DNA of 64,000 bases from DYRB01 sp963845265 (GCA_963845265.1 CAWJRN010000003.1:62001-126000), one strand, 5' to 3'; positions 52,873 to 61,840 are shown, counted from the first letter of the stretch. Notes: generated by a model from the letters alone, not told the origin. Numbers and translations are program-made.

Positions 52873-53528
52873 GCGATGTACGGGAACGAGCGACGTCGGA
52901 GCGGGGCACGGCCGTCAAAGGGCGTCTGACGCCGCTGTGGGTCATGCTTGCGGTCTTTGCGGCGCCGGGGCTGGCTGCCCTGTTCTTCTATCTCAACCCG
53001 CAGTATCTGCCGACTGGGCGCAGCAACCTGGGTGAGCTGATCTCCCCGGTGGTCGCGATCCCCGCCGACCTTACCTTGGTCGCCCCAGATGGGGTTCCCC
53101 TGAACCGGGATGCCCTGGAGGGCAAATGGACCCTGGTGTACCTGGCTGGCGGAGACTGTGCAGACCCGTGCCGGTCTCGGCTGTGGGACCTGAGGCAGAT
53201 CCGTGTCGCCCTGGGCGAGGCGAGTCTGAGTACGGAGCGCCTCCTGATCATGACCGACCTGGCGGCCGTGGGCCTCGCGGGCGAGTTGGCGACGGATTAC
53301 CCCGGGATGCATGTGGCCCTGACCGATCAGGTAGGCGGGGAACGGTTGTTAGGGTTATTGGGCGGGGGGAATACTGCCCTCGACCGCTTGTACATCCTCG
53401 ACCCCATGGGCAATCTGATGATGCGCTATGCGCCGGATGCCCCGGCGAAGGATACCCTCAATGACATGGGGCGCCTGATCAAGGCGTCCAAGAACTGGAT
53501 CAAAGGTGCAGATTATGGCCACAAGTGA
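52869..53528 (+). CDS. SCO-like thioredoxin-fold protein without the copper His
   Basis: 219 aa, membrane-anchored (PLWVMLAVFAAPGLAALFFY). The thioredoxin-like domain has GDCADPCRSRLWDLRQIRVA: a CxxxC pair as in SCO proteins. The later copper-ligand His (DHS in SCO) is not seen: the equivalent strand is LDRLYILDPMGN. Encoded between surf1 and ctaB, where proteobacteria carry an uncharacterised oxidase-assembly protein. Probably a thiol reductant, by inference. Confidence 0.8.
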   Translation: MSDVRERATSERGTAVKGRLTPLWVMLAVFAAPGLAALFFYLNPQYLPTGRSNLGELISPVVAIPADLTLVAPDGVPLNRDALEGKWTLVYLAGGDCADPCRSRLWDLRQIRVALGEASLSTERLLIMTDLAAVGLAGELATDYPGMHVALTDQVGGERLLGLLGGGNTALDRLYILDPMGNLMMRYAPDAPAKDTLNDMGRLIKASKNWIKGADYGHK

Positions 53529-54420
53529 GATCTTCATCGGTAAGGTCCATGACCTGTCTTGGCGGCGCTATTACGACCTGACCAAACCCAAGGTCGTCGC
53601 CCTGATCCTGTTCACCGCCCTGGTGGGTATGCTGTTGTCCACCCCCGGGATGGTTCCGGTGCAACCCCTGGTGTTCGGTCTCATCGGCATCGGGCTTGCC
53701 TCCGCCGCTGGGGCGGCCCTCAACCATGTGGTCGATCAACGCATCGATGCCATCATGGAGCGGACCCGTGGTCGCCCCTTGCCCAGTGGCGACCTGGATG
53801 CTCCCCACGCCCTGCGCTTCGCCTTGGGTCTGGTGGCTCTGTCCATGCTGATACTGGTCACCTTCGTGAATGTGCTGACCGCGGTCCTCACCTTCTCCGC
53901 CTTCATTGGCTACGCGGTGATCTACACCAGCTACCTGAAGCGGGTGACGCCGCAGAATATCGTTTGGGGAGGGATTGCTGGGGCTGCACCGCCACTGTTG
54001 GGGTGGACCGCCGTTACGGGAGAGGTGAGTACCTTCGGGCTGCTGTTGCTCATGATCATTTTCCTGTGGACTCCGCCACACTTCTGGGCCTTGGCCATCA
54101 AACGCCGGGCCGAGTACGCGAAGGCCGGCATCCCGATGTTGCCCGTCACCCACGGTGTCGAGTTCACCAAGCAACAGATCCTGCTCTACACCCTGATGCT
54201 GTTGATGGTTACCCTGTTGCCGTTCCTGGGGCATATGGCCGGTCCGATTTATCTGGCTGGGGCCCTGGTGCTGGGGATGCGGTTCGTCTACTTCGCCCTG
54301 CAACTTTGGCGCACGGACGGTGATGTCTACGCCATGCCGACCTTTTTGTACTCCATCCGCTATCTGATGTGGCTGTTCGGATTCCTCCTGGTGGATCACT
54401 ATCTGTCGGTGCTGATCTGA
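53515..54420 (+). CDS. ctaB: protoheme IX farnesyltransferase (heme O synthase)
   Basis: 301 aa from ATG 53515 (AAAGGTG 7 nt upstream), overlapping the previous gene by 14 nt. UbiA family: first Asp motif NHVVDQRIDAIMERTRGRPL (about 78), second region YTSYLKRVTPQNIVWGGIAG, and nine helices. Adds the farnesyl tail to heme B to give heme O for CtaA. The 3' end overlaps the convergent gene by 22 nt. Confidence 0.95.
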   Translation: MATSEIFIGKVHDLSWRRYYDLTKPKVVALILFTALVGMLLSTPGMVPVQPLVFGLIGIGLASAAGAALNHVVDQRIDAIMERTRGRPLPSGDLDAPHALRFALGLVALSMLILVTFVNVLTAVLTFSAFIGYAVIYTSYLKRVTPQNIVWGGIAGAAPPLLGWTAVTGEVSTFGLLLLMIIFLWTPPHFWALAIKRRAEYAKAGIPMLPVTHGVEFTKQQILLYTLMLLMVTLLPFLGHMAGPIYLAGALVLGMRFVYFALQLWRTDGDVYAMPTFLYSIRYLMWLFGFLLVDHYLSVLI

Positions 54421-55787
54421 CGGTCGGTCCGAGGCCGGTCGGCGAAGGCACGTAGTACAACCAGGACGAACAGGACGCCGCCGATCACGGCCAGCAGGCC
54501 GCCTATGCCCATCACCCCCATTGATGCCTTGGCCTGCCAGGTGTCTAGGCCCTGGGCGGCACCGGCAGTCTTGCGTTGGATGCCCATGGCCCCGGAGACC
54601 GCCAGCCCTCCGATGTGCAGGAGCTGGCCACCACCATAGATCCAGGGTTGGGAGCGGGCCATCCAGCCAGTGGGGCGGCCAAGCCCGAGGGTTGGGAGCA
54701 GGTGGTAGGTGAGCCCCATCAGGGCCAGGGTCACGCCGACGATGGAGCCGTGATAGTGGGCCGGGATGATGGTGTTGACCCCGGAGATGAGCACCGCCAG
54801 GATGCCGCCGGCTGCGAACAGGGTCCAGGATGCCGCCAGGGCGCGTGCTTGGGGAAGTTTTTGGTGGTCCCGCCGCATCTGGGAGCTCAACAGGGCGATG
54901 CCCACGAGCAGGCCGAGCGGGACGGCGGCGAGGCCGTTGCCGAACTGCATGAGCGTCGTGAAGGCCAGGCGGGCCTCGCCTGTGCCCACCGGGTAGATGG
55001 CATGTATGACCGGTGCGGCCAGGACGGGCAGGGCGCCGAGGATCAGCAGGGCTGAGAGCCAGTGGACGGGCAAGGCGAGGGGGCGCCCTAGGTCCCGGGC
55101 GAGCCAGATCCAGGCCACCAACATGATCTGGGTGTAGACGAATTGAAGGATGTGGCCTGGCCCCCAGAACAACAGTTCATAGGACATGCCATTGCCGGCC
55201 TGCTCGATGTCCAGCCAGGACCAGAGCAGGGACCCGGCGGCGATCAGGGTTGCGATGGCAGCGGTAGCCACGCCGACGGCGATCGGGTCGGTCAGACGAA
55301 CCTTGGGCAAGGCCCCTCCCAGGTAGGTAAGGACCTGGGTCAGGATGCCTAGGGCAAAGAACCCCAGGGCCCAGAAGAAGACCGGGGCGTCGAGCACCGG
55401 GACATAATTGTTCAGCTCCTTGGTGGAGGCGCCGAGGAAGGGTGACGCTGCCACCAATATGCAGCCGATCGCCGCGGCGGCTAGGCCGAATCGGGAAAAG
55501 GCGGGGTGGGTACCCGGGGCCAGGCCCCAAAGGACCCCGGCAAAGGCCAGGAACCAGATCAGTATGGATTGATCCACATGCACCACCAAGGCAGTGCGGA
55601 AGAATCCCTGGGTCGGGAAGAGCCAGGCCAAACCCGGGGAACGGGCCAGGACGAGGAGGATGGCGAAGATCCCGGCCAGGGCCAGGGCCAGGACCCCAAG
55701 GGCCAGCCAACCGCGTGCCAGCCGCACGGCGTCCGATTGGATATTGGCGTCCAGGCGCGCAGGTTCTTCGCTCGGATGTTTCGCCAT
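54399..55787 (-). CDS. heme-copper oxidase subunit I homologue, single-gene, divergent type
   Basis: 462 aa, about twelve membrane helices, minus strand, inserted between ctaB and ctaA. ATG 55787 (MAKHPSEEPARLDANIQSDA). HCO-like histidines: H70 (VVHVDQSILIW, low-spin heme), H212 (WGPGHILQFVYTQ, CuB helix), one His at 262 (PVIHAIYP) where HCOs have HH, and H344/H346 (IPAHYHGSIVG, the heme pair). It is shorter than CoxA (539 aa), has no GHPEVY site and does not fit typical cbb3 CcoN, B-family or cNOR patterns. No subunit II or CcoO/P gene accompanies it. Confidence 0.75.
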   Translation of the reverse strand: MAKHPSEEPARLDANIQSDAVRLARGWLALGVLALALAGIFAILLVLARSPGLAWLFPTQGFFRTALVVHVDQSILIWFLAFAGVLWGLAPGTHPAFSRFGLAAAAIGCILVAASPFLGASTKELNNYVPVLDAPVFFWALGFFALGILTQVLTYLGGALPKVRLTDPIAVGVATAAIATLIAAGSLLWSWLDIEQAGNGMSYELLFWGPGHILQFVYTQIMLVAWIWLARDLGRPLALPVHWLSALLILGALPVLAAPVIHAIYPVGTGEARLAFTTLMQFGNGLAAVPLGLLVGIALLSSQMRRDHQKLPQARALAASWTLFAAGGILAVLISGVNTIIPAHYHGSIVGVTLALMGLTYHLLPTLGLGRPTGWMARSQPWIYGGGQLLHIGGLAVSGAMGIQRKTAGAAQGLDTWQAKASMGVMGIGGLLAVIGGVLFVLVVLRAFADRPRTDRQISTDR

Positions 55788-55841
55788 TGCTATGCTGCCT
55801 GTTGGTAAAGTCGAGCCGCACATTCTAGGAGAGCACCGCCC

Positions 55842-56903
55842 GTGAAGCGAAGCAGATTCGCCGCCCTTGCCGCTGCCGCGGCCTTGCTGGCCTTGGCCGT
55901 GATCATGTTGGGGGCCTATGTCAGGCTGTCACATGCAGGTCTTGGTTGCCCGGACTGGCCCGGTTGCTATGGGCGCCTGGATGTACCCACCCAGCCCGAG
56001 GCTGTGGCCCACGCCAACGCGGCCTTTCCAGAGCGGCCTGTCCATGCGGCCAAGGCCTGGAAGGAAATGGTCCACCGCTACCTGGCCAGCGGTCTGGGGC
56101 TGGTCATCCTGGTGCTGGCCGGGTTTGCTTGGGCGGGTCGGTCGCGCTCTGGGCTGCCGGTCGGTCTGCCCACTTTCCTGGTGGCCCTGGTGGTCTTCCA
56201 AGGTCTTCTGGGGATGTGGACCGTAACCCTCCTGGTGAACCCGAGCGTGGTGACCTTGCACCTGGCGGGCGGCATGGCGACTCTGGCATTGCTGTGGTGG
56301 CTGACGTTGAGGCAGGGGCGGTTGTTCGTGGTCCCCGTGTCCCCAGCTATGGCCGCGCTGCGGCCCTGGGCCTTGCTGGGGTTGGCCCTGGTGTCCACCC
56401 AGATCCTGCTCGGCGGCTGGACCAGTACCCACTACGCGGCCCTGGCCTGCCCGGACTTTCCGAGCTGTCACGCAGGTGTCTGGTGGCCCACCGCTGACTT
56501 TGCGGCTGGTTTCAATCCCCTGAGACCACTGGGTGTGGACTACGAGGGTGGGGTCCTCGACGGCCCGGCTCGCATGGCGATCCATCTGACTCACCGTGTT
56601 GGGGCCCTGGTGGTGTTTGGCTATCTTGGGTTCCTGACACTGGCACTGGTCCGGCGGGCAGGGCAGCCGGTCCATCGCCGCTTGGCCAAGGTCTTGGTCG
56701 CGACGTTGTTGCTCCAGGTCGTCCTGGGCATCGCCAATGTATTGTTTCAGTTACCACTTGGCCTCGCTGTGGCTCACAATGGGGGGGCGGCCTTGTTGTT
56801 GTTGACGGTCCTCACGCTCGTGCATTCCCTGTATCCCGTGGTGCAGGCCCGACCTGCCCGGGGCGACGATACCGACCGCGCATTTGGGAGGGTCGACCCA
56901 TGA
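55842..56903 (+). CDS. ctaA: heme A synthase (CtaA/COX15)
   Basis: 353 aa, GTG start, eight helices in two repeats. Heme-ligand histidines: MVHRYLASGLGL, VTLHLAGGMATL, IHLTHRVGALV and VAHNGGAALLLL. Two loop cysteine pairs, GCPDWPGC and ACPDFPSC, one after each odd helix. Oxidises the heme O methyl group to formyl. Overlaps the SCO gene by 4 nt (ATGA). Confidence 0.93.
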   Translation: MKRSRFAALAAAAALLALAVIMLGAYVRLSHAGLGCPDWPGCYGRLDVPTQPEAVAHANAAFPERPVHAAKAWKEMVHRYLASGLGLVILVLAGFAWAGRSRSGLPVGLPTFLVALVVFQGLLGMWTVTLLVNPSVVTLHLAGGMATLALLWWLTLRQGRLFVVPVSPAMAALRPWALLGLALVSTQILLGGWTSTHYAALACPDFPSCHAGVWWPTADFAAGFNPLRPLGVDYEGGVLDGPARMAIHLTHRVGALVVFGYLGFLTLALVRRAGQPVHRRLAKVLVATLLLQVVLGIANVLFQLPLGLAVAHNGGAALLLLTVLTLVHSLYPVVQARPARGDDTDRAFGRVDP

Positions 56904-57592
56904 ACTTAGGCATACGCAGGCAAGTCGGTGCAGCTTTGGTGATCGTGGCCGTTGTCTTGGCGCTCGTCGCTGCCTTGGCAGGGCTCTGGTTCGGAATGCA
57001 GCATCTGGGGTCTGGACAGGGCTCCGTGGTCGGGCCCGGGATTCAGCTTAAGGTCGGAACGGCCTTGCCCAGGGCCAAGGCGCTCGCCAGTTTCGTCTTG
57101 GTGGACCAGGATGGCCGCGAGATGACCGAGCAGGGCCTCAGGGGCCGCTGGACCTTCGCGGCCATCGGCTATACCACCTGCCCCGATGTCTGCCCGATGA
57201 CGATGGCCACCTTTGTCGCGTTGAATCGGGAGATCGGCGCATTGGATACGGCTCAGGTGCCCCAATTCCTGTTTATCTCCGTGGATCCGCAGCGCGATAC
57301 CCCGGAGCGGATCGGCCAGTATGTGCGCCATTTCGACCCTGACTTTCTGGGGGCTACGGGGACCGATGCGGCCCTCGGCGCGCTGGTTAGGGACCTCGGT
57401 GGTCTCTATGCAAGGGCCGATGCCCCGGACAGCGCACTGGGCTATACGATGGACCATTCGGCCTCGATCTACCTGATCGACCCGGAGGCCCGCCTTGCCG
57501 CGATCTTCAGTACGCCCCACGATCCAGCGATGATGGCGCAAGACTATGTCGCACTCGCCGGTGGGGCCGCGCCCTCGTCTCGATCACAATAA
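56900..57592 (+). CDS. SCO1/SenC copper chaperone
   Basis: 230 aa. N-terminal anchor (ALVIVAVVLALVAALAGLWF), then the thioredoxin fold with copper CxxxC in YTTCPDVCPMTMATFV (about 97) and the distal His in YTMDHSASIYLID (about 195). Loads CuA in CoxB. Contrasts with the His-less paralogue at 52869. Last dedicated assembly factor of the cluster. Confidence 0.93.
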   Translation: MNLGIRRQVGAALVIVAVVLALVAALAGLWFGMQHLGSGQGSVVGPGIQLKVGTALPRAKALASFVLVDQDGREMTEQGLRGRWTFAAIGYTTCPDVCPMTMATFVALNREIGALDTAQVPQFLFISVDPQRDTPERIGQYVRHFDPDFLGATGTDAALGALVRDLGGLYARADAPDSALGYTMDHSASIYLIDPEARLAAIFSTPHDPAMMAQDYVALAGGAAPSSRSQ

Positions 57593-57610
57593 CCAATGGA
57601 GGAAACCACC

Positions 57611-58405
57611 ATGGCACATGCCGCAACCGCAGCCGACAACGATGCCCGACCTGGCACGCAACCCAGGGTCAACACCATCACCTTCGAGAACCCCTGGGAA
57701 TGGCTGTCCAAGGGTTGGAGCGATTTGACCCGAGCGCCGAGATACAGCCTGCTCTACGGAAGCTTCTTTGTCTTGCTCAGCTATTTGCTGACCTGGGGGC
57801 TGGTCTCAGAGAATATGTTCTTCATCATTCCTCCCCTGGCCGCGGGGTTCTTCCTGGTCGCGCCCCTGCTGGGTATCGGTCTCTACCAAATCAGTGAGAA
57901 TTTGGAGAAGGGCGAGCAGTTGCAGTTCTGCCAGGCGATCGACGCTTGGAAGCGCAATGAGGTCCAACTCGGGGCCATGGCCTTAGTCTTGGTCATGGTC
58001 CTGCTGGTGTGGATGCTCGCTGGCCTGTTGGTGTTTGCCCTGCTCTATGACCAGCCCGTTCCGACCTGGGAGAATTTCATCCCCGTGGTCTTCCTGTCCG
58101 GCGATAGTCCGGTCTTTGTCTTCTCCGGGATCGTCGTCGGGGGGGTCATCGCGGCCTTCACCTTCGCGATCAGCGCCGTCACCGTGCCCATGCTGATGGA
58201 CCGAGATACCGATGTCATGACGGCCATGCGGACCAGTGTGGAGGCGGTGCGGACCAATTGGCAGGCCATGACCCTGTGGGCCTGCTTGATCGTGATGTTT
58301 GTTGGGGTGGGGATCGTGACCTTCTACATCGGTCTGTTGGTCGCCATGCCGCTGATCGGCCATGCCACCTGGCATGCCTATCGCGACCTGGTCCCCCGAG
58401 CCTGA
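57611..58405 (+). CDS. DUF2189 membrane protein
   Basis: 264 aa. ATG 57611 with GGAGG at 8 nt; ATG 57596 lies on the ribosome site and is rejected. DUF2189 pattern: NPWEWLSKGWSDLTRAPRYS at the start, about six helices and a final HATWHAYRDLVP. Found near oxidase clusters in many proteobacteria; function unknown. Confidence 0.85.
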   Translation: MAHAATAADNDARPGTQPRVNTITFENPWEWLSKGWSDLTRAPRYSLLYGSFFVLLSYLLTWGLVSENMFFIIPPLAAGFFLVAPLLGIGLYQISENLEKGEQLQFCQAIDAWKRNEVQLGAMALVLVMVLLVWMLAGLLVFALLYDQPVPTWENFIPVVFLSGDSPVFVFSGIVVGGVIAAFTFAISAVTVPMLMDRDTDVMTAMRTSVEAVRTNWQAMTLWACLIVMFVGVGIVTFYIGLLVAMPLIGHATWHAYRDLVPRA

Positions 58406-59007
58406 TCCAGGTTGGGCTCGCGTGGTGCCGAGAGGTGTTCTGAGGCGCTACCACCCGAGCCGATCACCCGCCCCGGAAGCCTGTTGAGTTTTCGGGTTCG
58501 GGCGCGGGGTCCCGGTAGCAGGGCATGGCAGGAACTGCTGAAACCCCTGGGAGCGCAGCCTAGCCGGGGAATGCCGTGCCTCCCCGGCGAGTCCCATCCC
58601 TTGGGGTGACTGCCGAGACTTGGGGGAACGGCTTCTGGCAGCCTAGTCGTCGCCCTAGGGGAAGCCGCGGCGATGGATCCACGGGATGGCAGCGTTAGAA
58701 ATGCGGCCGGAACAGCGGCTGAAGTGCCGCTTTCTCAAGGTACCAACGCGGCACTTCAATGAGTTGGCCTGCCGCAGCAACGAATGCGGACATGCCAATA
58801 CGAACGAGGTAGGGTTTGGTGGGTTTGAGTACCTCGCCAACGCGCAACACATGACCATCGGCGCCATGGCGCGGTTCATCCTTCTGCGCACCCTGGGAGG
58901 TGTATCTGTCCGGTAGGCCGTTGGCCGTCCACATCCGGTGCGGGAAACGCTCCGGTCAGCGTTTCCCGATGTTGCGCCGGACGTCGTCTCAGATCAGGCG
59001 TTTGACC
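58406..59007. other. 600-bp GC-rich stretch with no recognised gene
   Basis: Overlapping short frames exist on both strands (for example 58686-58916 plus, with CRSNECGH; 58695-58934 minus), and none resembles a family I know. Between about 58500 and 58680 the sequence is dense in complementary G/C runs. A perfect 11-bp hairpin (58941-58968) ends the region. It may be a structured RNA or a decayed mobile element. Confidence 0.4.
58941..58968 (-). terminator. 11-bp hairpin downstream of the H-NS-like gene
   Basis: CGGGAAACGCT-CCGGTC-AGCGTTTCCCG, 40 nt past the stop of the minus-strand H-NS-like gene. Confidence 0.5.
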
Positions 59008-59406
59008 TCAGCCTTCCAGTGCTGTGAGGTAATTGGCCTTGAATGCCTCACGGTCTGGCTTGGAGCTGGGGTCGTAGCCCTGCTCTTGCATCCGTTGCTT
59101 CATCCAGCCAGGAAGGACGCCGCGGACATAGACGTGGTCGGCGTTCTGCGGGTCTGCATAGCGGGTGTACTGGGTGCTCGTTGCCTTTTTGGCGACAGGT
59201 CCACGCCGCCGACGAGCCGAAATCAGGGGCACAATCTCATTGATGTCGTAACCATTTTCGACGATGAGATCTCGGACCTGTTGAGCGACCTGGGTCTTGG
59301 CCTCTTGGCGACGACGTTCCAAGGCAACCTCTAGGTCTGCGCGACTCTGTTCGATCTGGGCCAATTGTTGCCGGATCTCTTCGACGCTCATGTCGGTGTA
59401 TTCCAC
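59008..59406 (-). CDS. H-NS family nucleoid-associated protein
   Basis: 132 aa. N-terminal oligomerisation coiled coil (MSVEEIRQQLAQIEQSRADL, to about residue 50), then linker RRRRGPVAKKA and the C-terminal domain TRYADPQNADHVYVRGVLPG-WM. In typical H-NS/HvrA proteins the DNA-contact loop is WxGRGRxPxW; here it is YVRGVLPGW, so binding preference may be altered. Single gene with its own AT-rich upstream region; ATG 59406. Confidence 0.85.
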   Translation of the reverse strand: MEYTDMSVEEIRQQLAQIEQSRADLEVALERRRQEAKTQVAQQVRDLIVENGYDINEIVPLISARRRRGPVAKKATSTQYTRYADPQNADHVYVRGVLPGWMKQRMQEQGYDPSSKPDREAFKANYLTALEG

Positions 59407-59956
59407 GCTTAACCTCCGCTGGGGCTGTGAATGTGTTCTGCCAGTTTCGCCTTCCTATCGAGGCACCTGCGATATATTTGGCGCAAATCTAGCTAATGTC
59501 AAGTCAATTAATGTGTGTTGCCGATGCGATAGGGATGCTGTGACATGCGCGCGGTGGTGCCGCGTATCCCGATTAAAGGCCTACCCTGGTTTATAGGCTC
59601 GACTCCCTGCGGGTCCTTCGGTATGCGCTGAGGGCTGTAGGCGTCAGGTATCCTTCTCTGGAATACCCGCCCACAGAATGCAGTAGGTCGGCGGCTGATG
59701 ATTTGGAAGGGCGCAATGGTGTGCCCCGCATCGGAGGGTAGTGGGTCGGGCTGATCCCGCAGGATGATTTCGGTGCTTGGTGGGTTTTAGCTGGCTGGTC
59801 GGTTGTAGTGTCCGACGGCGCTGCATCGCCGTCCCTGGGGGCTGGTGTCTGGAAGATCCCCGCGCGCCGTGGGTCGCCAGGTGATGGCGGAAGGCGTATC
59901 CTATGCGCTGCGCTTCGGGGCTCGCCGTATCAGTCCCTACAATGCGGAGCCTAGCC
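59407..59956. other. 550-bp intergenic region upstream of H-NS-like and CBS genes
   Basis: The part next to the H-NS-like gene (59470-59520) is AT-rich (CAAATCTAGCTAATGTCAAG, TCAATTAATG) and likely carries its promoter and possibly autoregulatory sites. The remainder is GC-rich with no credible frame. Confidence 0.4.
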
Positions 59957-60424
59957 ATGTCGGGACAAACGGCCCGTGACGTCATGGATGCCAATCCCAC
60001 GGTACTTTCCGCAACGGATACCATCGGTACCGGGGTTGGTTACATCATGGACAATCGTTTTCGCAACGTCCCCATCGTGGACGCCGAGGGTCGGTACCTC
60101 GGTGTCTTCGGGGTCAATTGCTTGCTGCGCTTGGTACTGCCCCAGGCGGCCCTGATGGAGCAGGGGCTGACCAACCTGTCGTTCGTCTCCGATAGTCTCA
60201 AGGATCTGCGCCGCAGGCTGGCCGAGTCGGAGGCCGAGCCGGTCACCATTTGCCTGAGTGACGCGGCGACGGTGATTGAGCCGGATACCCCGTTACTGGA
60301 GACGCTTTTGGTGCTCTACCAGAGCCGCCGCAGTGTGCCTGTGGTAGATCCGAAGGATCGCCGATTGCTTGGGGTCGTCTCTTACTGGGATGTGGGCAAG
60401 CGTATTCTGGCGCAGGAGGTCTGA
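59957..60424 (+). CDS. two-CBS-domain protein
   Basis: 155 aa; ATG 59957 has GGAG at 9 nt (upstream ATG 59942 has none). CBS 1: ARDVMDANPTVLSATDTIGT to RFRNVPIVDAEGRYLGVFG; CBS 2: EPDTPLLETLLVLYQSRRSV to PVVDPKDRRLLGVVSYWDVG. Binds adenine nucleotides as a sensor. Its TGA overlaps the transporter ATG (TGATG), so it probably gates that transporter. Confidence 0.85.
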   Translation: MSGQTARDVMDANPTVLSATDTIGTGVGYIMDNRFRNVPIVDAEGRYLGVFGVNCLLRLVLPQAALMEQGLTNLSFVSDSLKDLRRRLAESEAEPVTICLSDAATVIEPDTPLLETLLVLYQSRRSVPVVDPKDRRLLGVVSYWDVGKRILAQEV

Positions 60425-61761
60425 TGCACGCCCAAGAATCCGCCGCAGTGATTTTTGGCCTTGACCCGCTGTGGTTTGCCATCGGCGTGTTTGCCTTGAC
60501 CTATGTGATGATCATGACCGAGCGCATCAATCGGGCGATCGTTGCAATGCTTGCGGCCGGGGTGATGGTGCTGGCCGGGGTGATGACGCAGCGGGAAGCG
60601 GTTGGTGGCGTCGATTTCAATACCCTGGGGTTGCTGACGGGGATGATGGTGATCGTTGCCATCACCCGTAAGTCGGGTGTCTTTCAGTACCTGGCCGTAT
60701 GGTCGGCCAAGCGGGTGAATGCGGACCCCTGGGGCATTCTGGTGATGCTCACGCTGGTCACGGCGGTCCTCTCTGCTCTGCTGGACAATGTGACGACGGT
60801 GCTTCTGGTGGCGCCGGTGACCCTGCTGATCACCGAGACTTTGCGGGTGAATCCCTATCCCTACCTTTTTGCCGAGATCTTTGCCTCGAACATCGGGGGT
60901 ACGGCCACGCTGATCGGCGACCCACCGAATATCATGATCGGGTCCGCTGTGGGGTACAGTTTCAACGATTTTCTGTATCACCTCGGGCCATTGGCGGTGC
61001 TGGTCCTGGCCGTCACCATGGTCCCTATCTATTTGATATGGGGCCGTGGCCTCAAGGCGGCAGCAGAGGATCGGCAGAGGGTCATGTCGTACAACGAGCA
61101 AGAGGCCATCACGGACGGACGGGTGCTTGTTCAGTCGTTGTCGGTGCTGGCCCTGGTTATCGTCGGCTTCATGATTGCCCATCCTCTGGGCCAGGAACCC
61201 TCCACCATCGCCCTATTCGGGGCGGCGGTGTTGCTCTTGCTCGACAATTACCCCCGCAAGGCAGAGGCGCAGACTCGTGCGGTGCACTCGGCCTTCGCGG
61301 AGGTTGAGTGGGTCACGCTGTTCTTCTTCCTTGGGCTATTTATCGTCGTCCATGGTCTGGAGCGTACCGGGGCACTCACCCTGATGGCCAAGTACCTACT
61401 GGACCTGACAGAGGGGAATCTGGGGGTGACTGCGATGGTCGTGCTGTGGGGGTCTGCGGTTGCCTCGGCAGTGGTGGATAACATCCCGTTCGTGGCAACG
61501 ACCATCCCGCTGATCAAGTCCATGGCGCCCTCCTTTGGCGGTCCGGAGAACCTGATGCCACTGTGGTGGTCCTTGGCCCTGGGGGCCTGCCTGGGCGGCA
61601 ATGGCAGTCTGGTGGGCGCCAGCGCGAATCTCATCGTCGCGGGCTTCGCAGAGCGATCCGGGCATCGGATCAAGTTTGTCCCCTTCATGCTCGCCGCCTT
61701 TCCCCTGATGCTGCTCAGCATCGCGATATCCAGCGTCTACGTCTGGCTGCGTTACCTCTGA
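60424..61761 (+). CDS. ArsB/NhaD-type ion transporter
   Basis: 445 aa, about eleven helices in two repeats. IT-superfamily signatures: SALLDNVTTVLLVAPVTLLI with GGTATLIGDPPNIMIGSAVG in the first half, and SAVVDNIPFVATTIPLIKSM with GACLGGNGSLVGASANLIVA in the second. The GDPPN and GxSLVGASAN pairs fit NhaD/P-protein/YbiR proteins. Substrate (Na+/H+, arsenite or carboxylate) cannot be set from sequence. Confidence 0.85.
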   Translation: MHAQESAAVIFGLDPLWFAIGVFALTYVMIMTERINRAIVAMLAAGVMVLAGVMTQREAVGGVDFNTLGLLTGMMVIVAITRKSGVFQYLAVWSAKRVNADPWGILVMLTLVTAVLSALLDNVTTVLLVAPVTLLITETLRVNPYPYLFAEIFASNIGGTATLIGDPPNIMIGSAVGYSFNDFLYHLGPLAVLVLAVTMVPIYLIWGRGLKAAAEDRQRVMSYNEQEAITDGRVLVQSLSVLALVIVGFMIAHPLGQEPSTIALFGAAVLLLLDNYPRKAEAQTRAVHSAFAEVEWVTLFFFLGLFIVVHGLERTGALTLMAKYLLDLTEGNLGVTAMVVLWGSAVASAVVDNIPFVATTIPLIKSMAPSFGGPENLMPLWWSLALGACLGGNGSLVGASANLIVAGFAERSGHRIKFVPFMLAAFPLMLLSIAISSVYVWLRYL

Positions 61762-61834
61762 GCGCTTGGGCTCGCACCCTCCGTTGTCGACGCTCGGCGC
61801 GTTGGGCCCGGCCCTGATGCCCCGGTTCGGGGCG

Positions 61835-61840
61835 TATAAT
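61835..61840 (+). promoter_or_regulatory. candidate -10 element (TATAAT) of uppP
   Basis: Perfect TATAAT 38 nt before the uppP ATG, preceded by CG; no clear -35. Confidence 0.4.

Noticed and set aside
53500..54399. 299-aa minus-strand frame opposite ctaB
   Set aside because: Gln/His/Gly-rich antisense shadow of a membrane protein gene; CtaB motifs are on the plus strand.
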